The notes: generated by a model not told the origin, from the letters alone. DNA of 32,765 bases from Bacilli bacterium (GCA_017409905.1 JAFQRV010000019.1:1-32765), one strand, 5' to 3'; positions 16,316 to 25,681 are shown, numbered from the stretch's first letter. Numbers and translations are program-made.

Positions 16316-17350
16316 CTAATTATTTTCTTGATCTTCTAAATCTTTTGATAATTCTTTTTGTTCTTCAGTAAACTTTTGAGCAGTTCTTTTTGATTTTTTA
16401 TCTGACTTAAATTCTTTACCTGTAGGATAATTAAGTACTACTTGTGGATAAGCAATATCAATATGATTATCTACTAGAATTTGTCTATAAGCTCTTCTAA
16501 TATCTCTTTCTACTTGGAATTTATCTTCTTCAGTACATTTTGCAATTATTTTTAATGTAACATTAGAATCTTTGTAATCACAAATTCCTTTATAGTAAGG
16601 ACCTTCTATAATACCTGGTATTTCTTCTTTCATTTTCTCAAAGTTTTCTTTTAATAAGTTTTCAATGATTTCAACAGGCACATCATATGGAAAATCTAAA
16701 TCTACAATTGCTAAAGATAATTCTCTAGATAAATTAACAATGTCTCCAATATTACTATTATTAATGATTTTAATGTTGCCAGCTGCATCTAAAACCTTTG
16801 TAGATCTAATACCTATTTCTGTTACTGTTCCTCTAAAACCATCAACACTAATGATTTCACCTACATTATATTCATTTTCAAAAATAATAAATATTCCAGC
16901 TATTATATCAGCTATCAATGATTGAGCACCTAAACCGACAATTAATGTTAATACACCAACTGATGCAATAAGAGCTGCAGTGTCAACGCCACAAGCTTTT
17001 AAGATTAATAAAATTACAGCAATAGCACAACCATATTTAGTAAAACCATCTAATAAAGTAAAGATTGTTTTAGTTCTATCACTTTCTTTCATTTTAAATC
17101 TAAATATTAATCTTAATAGTTTACATACGCTATATATAATTACTATATAAATTAAACAATCAATTAATACTGGTATATGATTTTTAAATGATGTAAAAAT
17201 ATTTTTAACATCCCATACATTTTCTATACACCATTTTGAAAATGCATTTTCTGGGGCTATTAATTGAAATAATGTTGCGCTTATAACAAATAGTGCTGCT
17301 GAGGCTATTAATATTATTTCGATAATTTTTAATACTTTTCTATTTTTCAT
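16316..17350 (-). CDS. MscS-family mechanosensitive channel (second copy)
   Basis: A 344-residue channel protein with three or four membrane segments (about 8-30, 58-80, 95-118, 122-160) and the MscS core: SVGVLTLIVGLGAQSLIADI (TM3 equivalent), IIFENEYNVGEIISVDGFRGTVTEIGIRSTKV (beta domain) and NSNIGDIVNLSRE. The C-terminus ends in a lysine/glutamate-rich tail (about 315-344). It is most like the YkuT/YnaI-type subgroup by layout. An AAAGGAG site precedes the ATG. It starts 13 bases after the surface-protein gene and shares its transcript, which ends at a hairpin 60 bases downstream. Confidence 0.92.
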   Translation of the reverse strand: MKNRKVLKIIEIILIASAALFVISATLFQLIAPENAFSKWCIENVWDVKNIFTSFKNHIPVLIDCLIYIVIIYSVCKLLRLIFRFKMKESDRTKTIFTLLDGFTKYGCAIAVILLILKACGVDTAALIASVGVLTLIVGLGAQSLIADIIAGIFIIFENEYNVGEIISVDGFRGTVTEIGIRSTKVLDAAGNIKIINNSNIGDIVNLSRELSLAIVDLDFPYDVPVEIIENLLKENFEKMKEEIPGIIEGPYYKGICDYKDSNVTLKIIAKCTEEDKFQVERDIRRAYRQILVDNHIDIAYPQVVLNYPTGKEFKSDKKSKRTAQKFTEEQKELSKDLEDQENN

Positions 17351-17363
17351 TTTAGTCTCCTTT

Positions 17364-19646
17364 TTAAATAATTTCTAAGTACATTTTTCTATATTGTTCC
17401 CCTTTAATTTCTCTAATAGATGAAATAGATTCATATGTTATTTCATCATTAAACATTGCTTCATATTCTAAAACTAATTTACTAGGGATAAAGTCTAATT
17501 GATACTCAATCTCACAATAACCATTATTAAATACTATATTACTAGATGGTATTGGTATCTTTTTGTCATCTGCTATTAAAACAAAATTACTTAAATTATA
17601 ATAATCATAATACATTATAGAGACATAAGGATTACCATAATTATCTGTTCCTAAAGTACTTTGTAATACACCATCTAATGTTATTTCAATTCCACCTGAT
17701 ACCGCAATATTTTGTAATTGATATTCTAATCCATTTACTGTTTTGAATACAAAATATTCTATTCCATAATTACTAAATGGAACATCTTCTAAATATGCTA
17801 CTGATTCAGTATATTTAATATTATAAACAGTTCCATCTTTATAATTAGTATATCTAACTACATAATATATTGAACTATCTTCTGTTTCAAATACTGTATC
17901 TAAATAGATATTCATTGTATCATCATCATTAAATGTAACAATTGCGTCTCCAGGATTAATATATTGGAAATTATAATCTCCTTTTACATCTTGAATCTCA
18001 AATGAAACAGCATTTTCTTCTCCTATTGCTTCACCATTAATATTTGATAAATAATACGTATATTCTTGAACATTTGTTGAAGCATTTAATTCAATTTGAA
18101 TATTATTTTCTCCTTCATATAACATTATTACTGTACCTGTTGCAGCATTTTTAACAGCTAAAGTAGTATTTTCATCAATAAAATGATATTTAAATAAAAA
18201 TCTAGTTATTGAGTAATCTTGAGTTTCTACTTGCGTTTCTATTAATTCATAACTATTTTCTAAAGTAAATTCTTTACTACTAGTAATCGTTCTTGGATTA
18301 TTACCATTAGCTCCTAATAAATCAATTGTATAGTCAATTTCAAATGACTTACAATAGCTAGGAACTAATACTTCAAAATTCATCTTTTCATTAACTAATA
18401 CATCTTTAATTATAATATTACTTGTAGTTAAATCATCATAAGTAATTAATAAATTTACTGAATTATATATTTCTTCTTCCTCAAAATCAGAATTTATTAG
18501 TAACGATAATTGGTATTTATTAGTATCTGCTAATATTAAGTCACTAATATCTGATGTTATAACACTTATAACTAATGGATCATTAACATTAATTGTTTCA
18601 AAAACTTTTTGGGCACCATTATATATTCCGTATAATTCATATGATATATTAAATACTGTTAGATTCGATGGGACATCAATTACAGCTATTTCTTCACTAC
18701 CATCATATATATATTTTTCACTTGTTTCTTTATCTATTAAGTAGATTCTATATTTTAATCTTTCATCACCATTATTATTAAAATTTGTGTTGAATGTCAT
18801 AACATTTGAATTTGTACCATATTCAATCACTATATCATCAGGTGATAATTGATTAAATGTCGCAGTATATTCATATATATTAGCCTTAAAAATAGCTGTA
18901 TATGTAATGTCTTCAATAGCTGATGATATTTCTTTATCCCAACCTATAAATTCGTATTCCTCATCATTTGTAGCTTCTTTACTAGGAGTAAGACCATCAT
19001 ATATAGGTATAGTACCATATTCAATTTCATCTTCTTCTACCACATTATTTTCTACTACCCATTTTACTTTAATTTTATTTAATGTACTAAAAGTAGTATC
19101 AAAATATTTAATTTCTTCATTATTATTATTAATTCCAATAACAAATAAATTATATTCAGTATTTAACTCTAAATTGTAGAGTGTATTTAAATTTTCACCT
19201 TCAATAAGTTCATATTTATAACTTTCATAATCATTAGATATAATAGTATAATAATCCATATTATCTGAAATATCATCTAATAATAAATTATACATAACAT
19301 AATCTTGACCTACAATAATATCTATTAATTCAACAACAGGCTCTTTCACTAAAATATTAGTAAACAAAACAATAGAAGAAACAGCTACAACTGCTGTTGC
19401 TGCAATACCTCCCATAAATGAGCTTGTAGCTTCAATTACTTTTTGAATTAACTTCTTTACGATACTATTATTTTCTTTAGCTTTATTTGTTTTAGTTTTG
19501 GTATGACCAAACTCTTCCGACAATAAAGTTTCATTTTTTTGTAAATAAGATTCTTTTTCTACAACCGAGTATTGTATAGCTTGATAGTTTTGATTTTCTT
19601 GAGTTTTTCGAACTTCTTCAAAAAAATTATATTCACTATTTTTCAA
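17364..19646 (-). CDS. Membrane-anchored surface protein with InlB-type repeat and Ig/FnIII-like domains
   Basis: A 760-residue protein of unknown ligand. About 75 polar residues at the N-terminus are followed by one membrane helix (GGIAATAVVAVSSIVLF, about 78-98), so it is probably anchored N-in with about 660 residues outside. The outer part starts with beta-rich segments, has an InlB B-repeat/Listeria-Bacteroides-type module (WVVENN...EIEYGT...FIGWDKEI...TYTAIFKA, about 195-258), and then repeated beta-sandwich-like stretches rich in Asn, Tyr and Thr. No LPXTG or signal peptide is seen. I chose TTG at 19646 because AAGGAGG lies eight bases upstream; the GTG three codons earlier overlaps that site. 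It leads a two-gene unit with mscS. Confidence 0.85.
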   Translation of the reverse strand: MKNSEYNFFEEVRKTQENQNYQAIQYSVVEKESYLQKNETLLSEEFGHTKTKTNKAKENNSIVKKLIQKVIEATSSFMGGIAATAVVAVSSIVLFTNILVKEPVVELIDIIVGQDYVMYNLLLDDISDNMDYYTIISNDYESYKYELIEGENLNTLYNLELNTEYNLFVIGINNNNEEIKYFDTTFSTLNKIKVKWVVENNVVEEDEIEYGTIPIYDGLTPSKEATNDEEYEFIGWDKEISSAIEDITYTAIFKANIYEYTATFNQLSPDDIVIEYGTNSNVMTFNTNFNNNGDERLKYRIYLIDKETSEKYIYDGSEEIAVIDVPSNLTVFNISYELYGIYNGAQKVFETINVNDPLVISVITSDISDLILADTNKYQLSLLINSDFEEEEIYNSVNLLITYDDLTTSNIIIKDVLVNEKMNFEVLVPSYCKSFEIDYTIDLLGANGNNPRTITSSKEFTLENSYELIETQVETQDYSITRFLFKYHFIDENTTLAVKNAATGTVIMLYEGENNIQIELNASTNVQEYTYYLSNINGEAIGEENAVSFEIQDVKGDYNFQYINPGDAIVTFNDDDTMNIYLDTVFETEDSSIYYVVRYTNYKDGTVYNIKYTESVAYLEDVPFSNYGIEYFVFKTVNGLEYQLQNIAVSGGIEITLDGVLQSTLGTDNYGNPYVSIMYYDYYNLSNFVLIADDKKIPIPSSNIVFNNGYCEIEYQLDFIPSKLVLEYEAMFNDEITYESISSIREIKGEQYRKMYLEII

Positions 19647-19676
19647 TATACACACCTCCTTCTAATTTACAGTTTA

Positions 19677-19704
19677 ATTATAACATAAACTGACAAATTA
19701 ACAA
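19677..19704 (-). promoter_or_regulatory. Promoter of the surface protein-mscS unit
   Basis: Minus strand TTGTTA (19699-19704), 16-base spacer, TATAAT (19677-19682) with a TGT extended -10. It gives a leader of about 25 bases holding the AAGGAGG site. Confidence 0.65.
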
Positions 19705-19714
19705 AATATTTTTT

Positions 19715-19759
19715 ATAAAAAATAAAAAATCTAATTTTTGAAATATCAAAAATTAGATT
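19715..19759 (-). terminator. Terminator after the ABC exporter gene
   Basis: A 14-bp perfect stem, AATCTAATTTTTGA (19728-19741) with TCAAAAATTAGATT (19746-19759), is followed on the minus strand by TTTATTTTTTATAAAAA. It lies about 7 bases after the stop codon. Confidence 0.88.
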
Positions 19760-19765
19760 ATTATT

Positions 19766-21457
19766 TTACTTACTGAATTCAACTAATGATCTAAATGTTG
19801 AATTATTATCAATTAATTTATCGTAATTACCAGACTCCACTATTTTACCATTTTTCATAACAATTATTTCATCAAACTTATTTAGAATTTCTTCATCAAG
19901 TCTGTGTGTTATCATTATTTTAGTTGTATTAGCTATTTCTAATAAATTATTTGTTATAACTATTGATGTCTCATTATCTAAAGCACTTGTTGCTTCATCT
20001 AGTAATAATAATTGTGATTTATTAATTAATGCTCTAGCAATACTAATTCTTTGTTTTTCACCACCACTTAAATTGCATCCATTTTCTCCACAGCGGTAAT
20101 CTCTTCCTTTTTCATTTATTAAATCTTTTAAACCAGATTTAACTATAACATCATTTAAAACATCTTCTTCTATATTTGAATACATTGTAATATTATTAAT
20201 AATAGAATCATCAAAGACAAAAACATTTTGTTCAACAAATGAAGTTATTTCAAATAAAGAATCTAGTGATAATTGTCTTGCTTCTATATTGTTATAATAA
20301 ATATTACCACTATAACTATTTTCTCTACCTATTAATAAATTAATTAAAGTTGTTTTACCAGAACCACTAGCTCCAACTATAGCATAAGATTTATTCTTTT
20401 TAAACTCGTATGATACATCATCTAATACTACTTTTTCATCATACATAAAAGTTAAATTAGATATTCTTATATCTTCTATTTTTTCAATCAATTCTTCTTC
20501 ATTATTATCAATTTCTCTTTCTATTATTTCTTCAATCTTTTTAAATAACGGTTTACATGCAAGTCTTTTAGATAATGATGTAGGAATTTGCATTAAAGGA
20601 TTAATAATGTAATTCATTAGTTGAACAAATAATAATATTACTGAAGGAGTTATATCTCCACTTGTTATAGAAATATATGCGCCTATAAAGAATACTCCTA
20701 GTTGAGATGTAATACTTAATATATTTTGAACCATTTCCATTAAAGCTAGAGTTTTTGTTTTGGCTGCTTTTTTATCTTCTAAAACATTATTATTTTTAAT
20801 AAACAATTCTTTTATCTTTTGTTCTGCTTTAAATACTTTAACAGTTGAAAAACCAATTAAATTGTCTTTTACAAAATGCATAAAACTAGCGTTTTGATTA
20901 CTAATTTCCTTTTCATGAAATGCAAGTTTTCCCCCTACAATAATTGCTCCTATAAAAGGAAGCAAAGCTAAAACAATTCCTGTTATTGTTAAAAGGGGAC
21001 TATAAATAATCATTACGACAATTGTACCAATAAATAATGTAATATTAATTATTAAATCGAAAGCTGAAAATAAATAGTCTTCTTCAATTTTATGAACATC
21101 ATTAGTTAATGCGGAAATATATGTTGCGGTATTATGTTTATTAAAGTTGGAAATGTTCTTTTCTAATATATGAGCATATATATTATTCTTATATTGTGTA
21201 ATAGCTTTCTTTTGATACTTTGGTTTTAAATATACTATTAACAAATACATAATGACACTTGATGGCAATAATATTAAAAATAATATTACTTGCTTATATA
21301 AACCATCTAAATCTTTTGCTGTTGCGATAGCCATGATTTTTTCTAACATCAAAGATATTATTATCATCATTGCAGTTTGTAATAAAGATAAAAAAGTTAA
21401 AACAATAAAGTTAAAAATATTCTTTTTATATATATATGATTTGACTGATTTAATCAT
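19766..21457 (-). CDS. ABC exporter, fused permease and ATPase half-transporter
   Basis: A 563-residue half-transporter of the type I exporter fold. Six membrane helices occupy about residues 12-300. The C-terminal ATPase has Walker A GASGSGKTT, a Q-loop region (VEQNVFVFDDSI), signature LSGGEKQRISIARAL, Walker B LLLLDEATSALD and the switch histidine in MITHRLDE. There is no peptidase C39 domain and no precursor-peptide gene next to it. It overlaps the XRE regulator gene by 8 bases, so the two are one unit. The substrate is unknown; export of a peptide, drug or lipid is possible. It would need to form a homodimer, because no second half-transporter is present. Confidence 0.93.
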   Translation of the reverse strand: MIKSVKSYIYKKNIFNFIVLTFLSLLQTAMMIIISLMLEKIMAIATAKDLDGLYKQVILFLILLPSSVIMYLLIVYLKPKYQKKAITQYKNNIYAHILEKNISNFNKHNTATYISALTNDVHKIEEDYLFSAFDLIINITLFIGTIVVMIIYSPLLTITGIVLALLPFIGAIIVGGKLAFHEKEISNQNASFMHFVKDNLIGFSTVKVFKAEQKIKELFIKNNNVLEDKKAAKTKTLALMEMVQNILSITSQLGVFFIGAYISITSGDITPSVILLFVQLMNYIINPLMQIPTSLSKRLACKPLFKKIEEIIEREIDNNEEELIEKIEDIRISNLTFMYDEKVVLDDVSYEFKKNKSYAIVGASGSGKTTLINLLIGRENSYSGNIYYNNIEARQLSLDSLFEITSFVEQNVFVFDDSIINNITMYSNIEEDVLNDVIVKSGLKDLINEKGRDYRCGENGCNLSGGEKQRISIARALINKSQLLLLDEATSALDNETSIVITNNLLEIANTTKIMITHRLDEEILNKFDEIIVMKNGKIVESGNYDKLIDNNSTFRSLVEFSK

Positions 21458-22520
21458 TTAAATTACCTCCGAAAAGTTCTTTATATATATCAACTAGTAC
21501 ATTATAATATATATCCTCTTTTGAAGCTTGATATATAACTTCTTTAAACATATTTTCAATATTTGAATCAGTGTATAAAATTTCATCAGGGTTACCAAAA
21601 TAATGTTTAATTGATTTGACACCTGAAACTACATTATAATCTACGTTAATATTGATCGCTTCTTTTAAAGTATTAATAGTCTCTATACTACTTATGTTTA
21701 ATAATCTTTCACAAGTTGCTTTTAAATATATGAAAGGGCACAATATTCCTTGGAAAAATGATTCTTCATTTTTAATTGAATTGATAAAAGAAATGGTCCA
21801 ATTAATCATTTCATAAGCTTCTTTAACTAATTTGGTTTTTAATAAAACTGTAGCTTGAATTAATGATACATTAATAATATCAGATGTTGACTCAAGATAA
21901 ATTTCCGATGCAGTTTTTAAAGCACTATCATAATTTCCTAAAGACATATTACATTTAGCAAGTAAGACTTCTGAATCATAAACTTTATTTGCCTCTATAT
22001 ATTCTTTTGCGAGACCATATTTATGTTGCATTAAATAAATTTGTACAACATAGAGATGTAATTGATTTAAACTAGTAATATTATCATATTCAGGAGTATG
22101 AAGAATAATTGCTTTTTTGATATAATATAATGCTAAATTCAAATATTCTTCCTTATTGTTTTCTATATATGCTATACCTAAATATTCAGCAGCTATTACA
22201 TGTAATTTAAAATTATTAGGATGTTTTGTGCACCAAAATCTTATATCATTAACATTAATTTTAAATTCATTACTTTTACAATACACTATTAATTTATCAA
22301 TAAATTCTTCTACATTTGAATCATCTATTTCATATTCTAATAAATAATCAACTGAAATGTTAAATAATTTTGCGATAAGTATTAATTTATCAATATCAGG
22401 CTTAGCTTCATTTCTTTCCCATTTACTTATAGCTTGTCTTGAAGTATTTAAGAGTTCAGCAAATTCTTCTTGAGATATTTTTCTTGTTTTTCTTAAATTA
22501 TATATCTTTTCACCTAACAT
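21450..22520 (-). CDS. XRE-family regulator with helical repeat domain
   Basis: A 356-residue protein. The N-terminal HTH (about 5-60) is a clear Cro/C1 type: LRKTRKISQEEFAELLNTSRQAISKWERNEAKP. The rest (about 75-350) is all helical and looks like degenerate TPR repeats, the layout of cytoplasmic regulators that sense peptides or protein partners. It is the first gene of a two-gene unit with the ABC exporter (8-base overlap), so it probably regulates its own operon. A GAGGTGAT site precedes the ATG. No signalling-peptide gene is evident nearby. Confidence 0.88.
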   Translation of the reverse strand: MLGEKIYNLRKTRKISQEEFAELLNTSRQAISKWERNEAKPDIDKLILIAKLFNISVDYLLEYEIDDSNVEEFIDKLIVYCKSNEFKINVNDIRFWCTKHPNNFKLHVIAAEYLGIAYIENNKEEYLNLALYYIKKAIILHTPEYDNITSLNQLHLYVVQIYLMQHKYGLAKEYIEANKVYDSEVLLAKCNMSLGNYDSALKTASEIYLESTSDIINVSLIQATVLLKTKLVKEAYEMINWTISFINSIKNEESFFQGILCPFIYLKATCERLLNISSIETINTLKEAININVDYNVVSGVKSIKHYFGNPDEILYTDSNIENMFKEVIYQASKEDIYYNVLVDIYKELFGGNLND

Positions 22521-22541
22521 ATAATCACCTCATGTACATAT

Positions 22542-22570
22542 ATTATACCATTTTTATAGTATAATGTCTA
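22542..22570 (-). promoter_or_regulatory. Promoter of the XRE-ABC operon
   Basis: Minus strand TAGACA (22565-22570), 17-base spacer, TATAAT (22542-22547) with a TGG extended -10. The start codon is about 22 bases downstream. Confidence 0.75.
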
Positions 22571-22601
22571 TACATTTTGAGTTGCTTTTATTACCTTTTA
22601 G

Positions 22602-22618
22602 TGCAACTTGTGGTTGCA
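22602..22618. promoter_or_regulatory. Inverted repeat TGCAAC-N5-GTTGCA upstream of the XRE promoter
   Basis: Six-base perfect arms (22602-22607 and 22613-22618) about 32 bases upstream of the -35. A third GTTGC half-site lies at 22581-22585, spaced so that it could also pair with GCAAC. G/C-containing arms stand out in this AT-rich gap. It is a candidate regulator-binding site; which protein binds is not known. Confidence 0.45.
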
Positions 22619-22639
22619 TAAAAATAATCAATGGTTTTA

Positions 22640-22678
22640 TTATAATAAAAAAAGATCACAAACTAGTTTGTGATCTTT
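22640..22678 (-). terminator. Terminator at the end of the biosynthetic/LRR transcript
   Basis: A 28-base perfect palindrome at 22651-22678 (arms AAAGATCACAAACT and its complement), followed on the minus strand by TTTTATTATAAT. It lies about 20 bases past the LRR stop and closes the long transcript that starts above 31,017. Confidence 0.88.
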
Positions 22679-22696
22679 CTTTATTAATTATTTATT

Positions 22697-23335
22697 TTAT
22701 ATAAGTGGTATAGGTTTACCATTTACATCGCATTCCCATTGACCTGCCCAATAAATAGGTCTATCAGATTCAGTCCAATAAATATTCCAACCAGAATGTT
22801 TTGATGTTGATTCACAATAAATTGTTAAACTATTGCAATATCTAAAGGCAGATTCTCCAATACTTGTTACACTATTTGGAATAACAATACTTGTTAAACT
22901 ATCGCAATAATAGAAGGCATATTCTCCAATGCTTGTTACACTATTTGGAATTACTACATTTTTTAAACTACTACAACTACTGAATGCAGCCTCTCCTATA
23001 AGTGTAATGCCATCTAATATTACAACACTCTTTAAAGCTTCATTTTTCATAAAAGCTTCAGACCATATCTCGATTACAGATAATCCATCAAAAGTGCTTG
23101 GGATAATAAGGTTTGTTCCAACCTAGCTACCAAATCCTACAACAGCATAACCATTTTTATCTTCAATTAGTTTATACTCTAACCCTTCAGACGGTTCTAA
23201 TCCATTTTCTTGAGGAGTTAACTCATAATAAGTCAAAAAAATTAAGAAAATAAAAACTATACCAATTAAGATACTTTTTATATTTTCATTTAGTTCTTTT
23301 CTTTCTTCTATCTTAAAACTAAATATATTAAGCAT
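22697..23335 (-). pseudogene. BspA-like leucine-rich repeat surface protein, broken by an in-frame TAG
   Basis: The frame from ATG 23335 and the frame ending at 22697 are the same frame, interrupted only by TAG at 23123-23125. The upstream part (70 codons) has a short basic N-terminus, a membrane helix (about 21-40) and the start of a BspA/LRR_5 repeat (YAVVGFGS). Beyond the TAG the repeat continues VGTNLIIPSTFDGLSVIEIW...AF, then two more repeats of the SVTSIGEYAFYYC type and a normal-looking C-terminal cap ending KPIPLI. So one point change explains the break. The ATG lacks a ribosome binding site and lies 9 bases after the acyl ligase stop. A shorter product from the internal ATG at 23050 is possible but would have no signal. 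Confidence 0.8.
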
Positions 23336-23344
23336 ATATTTAAA

Positions 23345-24619
23345 TTATTTTAAATACTTATTTATAAGAGAATTATAATCTGCCTTAGTTTGATGTTTCA
23401 AATCATATGGCATTTTTTTTACTTTCACAAACTCTTTTCCAGGTAATGTTTTTTCAACAAAAATATAACTTTGATTATTATACCAAATTGAAAAAGCCTT
23501 ATCTATTTTATATTTATCACGAATTTTTTGATCGTGAACATAATTATAAAAACAATTTTCTAAACAAGAATACTTCTTTTTACCTACTATATATACAAAC
23601 TCTGAATCAGAATACCCAATATCTCCGGTTAAATGTTTGTTATTTAAGCCTAAAACACTTTGTCCGCTAATTGCTATTTCACCAACATTATTAATCTTAT
23701 CAACTATTTCAACATTTACATCTTTTACAATTTTAAAACGATTAAATTGATAAAAATCTGTCAAATCATTAATTCCAATCAACACACCTTCACTTGCCCC
23801 ATATGTATAATGAATTTTAGAATGAGGAAAAGTTTTTATAATTTTCTGAGCTTCACTTTTGTATATATAAGCTCCACCTAAATATACATCATTTAACCTA
23901 GAAATTATATCTTTAGTTTTAAGAATATCAGCAATTTTACCTAATAAAACATCACCTTTTAATCTTTCAATATCACTTTTCTTTATTCTTTTAATCATAC
24001 ATGTAGTATTTCCATTAAATAAAGAAAATAAGACATATATTGGCAACATACATATAATTACATCGTGATTATTAAAATCATAATTTTTTGTAAGAACATT
24101 TATTTGATTTTCAAAATCTTTAAAAGTACGATTAATAATTTTAGGTATGCCAGTTGTTCCAGAAGTAAAAGTCGTGAGAACAATTTGAGTAGAATCAAAA
24201 ATATAATCATATGGGATAGGTTCATATTTATAATAATTTGAAACATCAATCTTTTTAATTTTATTAAATATAAAATTTGAGATAAATTTCGTTTTCTTAT
24301 TTACAATTAAATATTTTGCTTGTGAAGCTTCTGTCATAATTTTAATTTTTGTTTTATTTTTAAAACTATCCATTATGACAATATTTATTCCATACATTAA
24401 CCCTGCTAACATTAAGGCATACATTTCATAAGATGGCATTACAAATACAATAGCTTTATCCCCTTTTTTTATTCCTAAATCATTAAATAGATTACACATT
24501 TTGTATATATCATCTAATAATTCCCCATAAGTTTTACTTTTTAAATTTTTATGTTCTAAATATCGAAAAGCATCCTTTGTTGAATTTTGATTACAGCGTT
24601 CAATAAATTTCTTTATCAT
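23345..24619 (-). CDS. AMP-forming acyl ligase (ANL superfamily, OleC-like tail)
   Basis: Activates a carboxylic acid as the acyl-adenylate, usually for transfer to CoA or a carrier. The 424-residue protein has motif A3 TTFTSGTTGIPK at 149-160, A5 YGASEG at 273-278, A7 TGDIGY at 331-336 and the A10 lysine in KHQTKADY (Lys412). The C-terminal MPYDLKHQTKADY resembles fatty acyl-CoA ligases and OleC-type proteins. It is about 100 residues shorter than most family members, mainly between A3 and A7 and in the small C-terminal domain. The start has an AAAGGA site overlapping the upstream stop. It is the sixth gene of the biosynthetic operon. Confidence 0.88.
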   Translation of the reverse strand: MIKKFIERCNQNSTKDAFRYLEHKNLKSKTYGELLDDIYKMCNLFNDLGIKKGDKAIVFVMPSYEMYALMLAGLMYGINIVIMDSFKNKTKIKIMTEASQAKYLIVNKKTKFISNFIFNKIKKIDVSNYYKYEPIPYDYIFDSTQIVLTTFTSGTTGIPKIINRTFKDFENQINVLTKNYDFNNHDVIICMLPIYVLFSLFNGNTTCMIKRIKKSDIERLKGDVLLGKIADILKTKDIISRLNDVYLGGAYIYKSEAQKIIKTFPHSKIHYTYGASEGVLIGINDLTDFYQFNRFKIVKDVNVEIVDKINNVGEIAISGQSVLGLNNKHLTGDIGYSDSEFVYIVGKKKYSCLENCFYNYVHDQKIRDKYKIDKAFSIWYNNQSYIFVEKTLPGKEFVKVKKMPYDLKHQTKADYNSLINKYLK

Positions 24620-24622
24620 ATA

Positions 24623-25681
24623 TTAATCCTTTTGATATAATAAAATATCTTTATAATAAAAAGCTAAATCATTTTTTATAGAGATGTTTAAGTTATTAAA
24701 TTTATTTGTGAATTGTCTTGTATTCTGCATATTCCAAAATATAACTCGTCCACCACTTTGTAATTTATCATATATTTTATTTTCATAGTATGTTAATAAA
24801 TCATTATCTATATATTCAAAAACATCAGATAAATTCATGAAATCGTATGCCATATCTTCATTTAATTGTTTTTCTAAACTTTTACATTCTACTTTTAAAT
24901 TATCAATATTTTTTTTAATTTCATAAAAATTATTTTTTTGTAAGTAAAGTGGTAGTTCGATAAATTTATTATATATGACATACTGCAAATATGGATTGTA
25001 TTTATTTAAATTATTAAAAACACCTAGTTCAAATCTTGTTTTTAATTGCTTTGCTAAAGAACCTTTATGATATTTAAAATACTCTTTATCCCTACCTAAT
25101 TTTTTCATAACCATTTTGGAAAAGAAAATTTTAAAGAGCATTTTAAAACGAAAATTATTAAATTTTTGTTTATAAAATTTAATTTGTTCATCTAAGTTAT
25201 CAAAACTCATAAATTTATCTATCGTTTTTTTATTATGTATTTTTGTTAAAATCTTATTTTTAAAAATATTAAAATAATATTCAAATCTTCCACAATTTAC
25301 AAGTTTAATATCCTTTATTAAAAATAAATTTTCTTCGAAATAGTCTAAAACTTCTTTTTCTAAATAGATTTTGATTTTATCAAAATAATGTAAACTATTC
25401 CCTTCATTTACGCCTAAAAAAATTAGAAATTCTTGATATTCTAAATATTTAATTGCGGTTTGTTTTAACTTTACTAAATATACTTGTGTAATATTAGAAT
25501 CTATTGCAATTACTCTTTCCGGTTTCAATAATAAGCAAGCAAAACTATTATCACCGCCTGAGGCGATAGATAAAATATTTTTAATATTTACATTAGCATT
25601 CTTAATTATCATATTAGCATCTTCATGACAATTACTATAGTGAATATACGCTTTTCTTTTATAATAATTCTCTATTTTCAA
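24623..25681 (-). CDS. DUF3419/BtaA-like SAM 3-amino-3-carboxypropyl transferase
   Basis: BtaA moves the 3-amino-3-carboxypropyl group of SAM onto diacylglycerol to form the homoserine ether head of betaine lipids. This 352-residue protein follows the family line by line: SAM-binding SIASGGDNSFACLLL (about 38-52) with AIDSN (59-63), FLGVNEGNS, CGRFEYYF (family: GKFERYF), the FRFKMLFKIFFSKMVMKKLGRD segment (family: WRLLFRLFFSRFVMGRLGRD) and FMNLSDVFEYI (family: FNLSDIFEYM). The likely start is TTG at 25681, with AAGAGGTG nine bases upstream; GTG at 25693 overlaps that site. It overlaps the dikinase gene by 23 bases. No BtaB-type methyltransferase is nearby, so the product need not be a trimethylated betaine lipid. 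The acceptor is unknown. Confidence 0.82.
   Translation of the reverse strand: MKIENYYKRKAYIHYSNCHEDANMIIKNANVNIKNILSIASGGDNSFACLLLKPERVIAIDSNITQVYLVKLKQTAIKYLEYQEFLIFLGVNEGNSLHYFDKIKIYLEKEVLDYFEENLFLIKDIKLVNCGRFEYYFNIFKNKILTKIHNKKTIDKFMSFDNLDEQIKFYKQKFNNFRFKMLFKIFFSKMVMKKLGRDKEYFKYHKGSLAKQLKTRFELGVFNNLNKYNPYLQYVIYNKFIELPLYLQKNNFYEIKKNIDNLKVECKSLEKQLNEDMAYDFMNLSDVFEYIDNDLLTYYENKIYDKLQSGGRVIFWNMQNTRQFTNKFNNLNISIKNDLAFYYKDILLYQKD

Noticed and set aside
17364..19646. Sortase-anchored (LPXTG) adhesin
   Set aside because: No LPXTG, no C-terminal hydrophobic tail and no cleavable signal; the only membrane segment is near the N-terminus.
19766..22520. Bacteriocin or lantibiotic export locus
   Set aside because: No C39 peptidase domain, no modification enzyme and no small precursor gene is visible next to the XRE-ABC pair.
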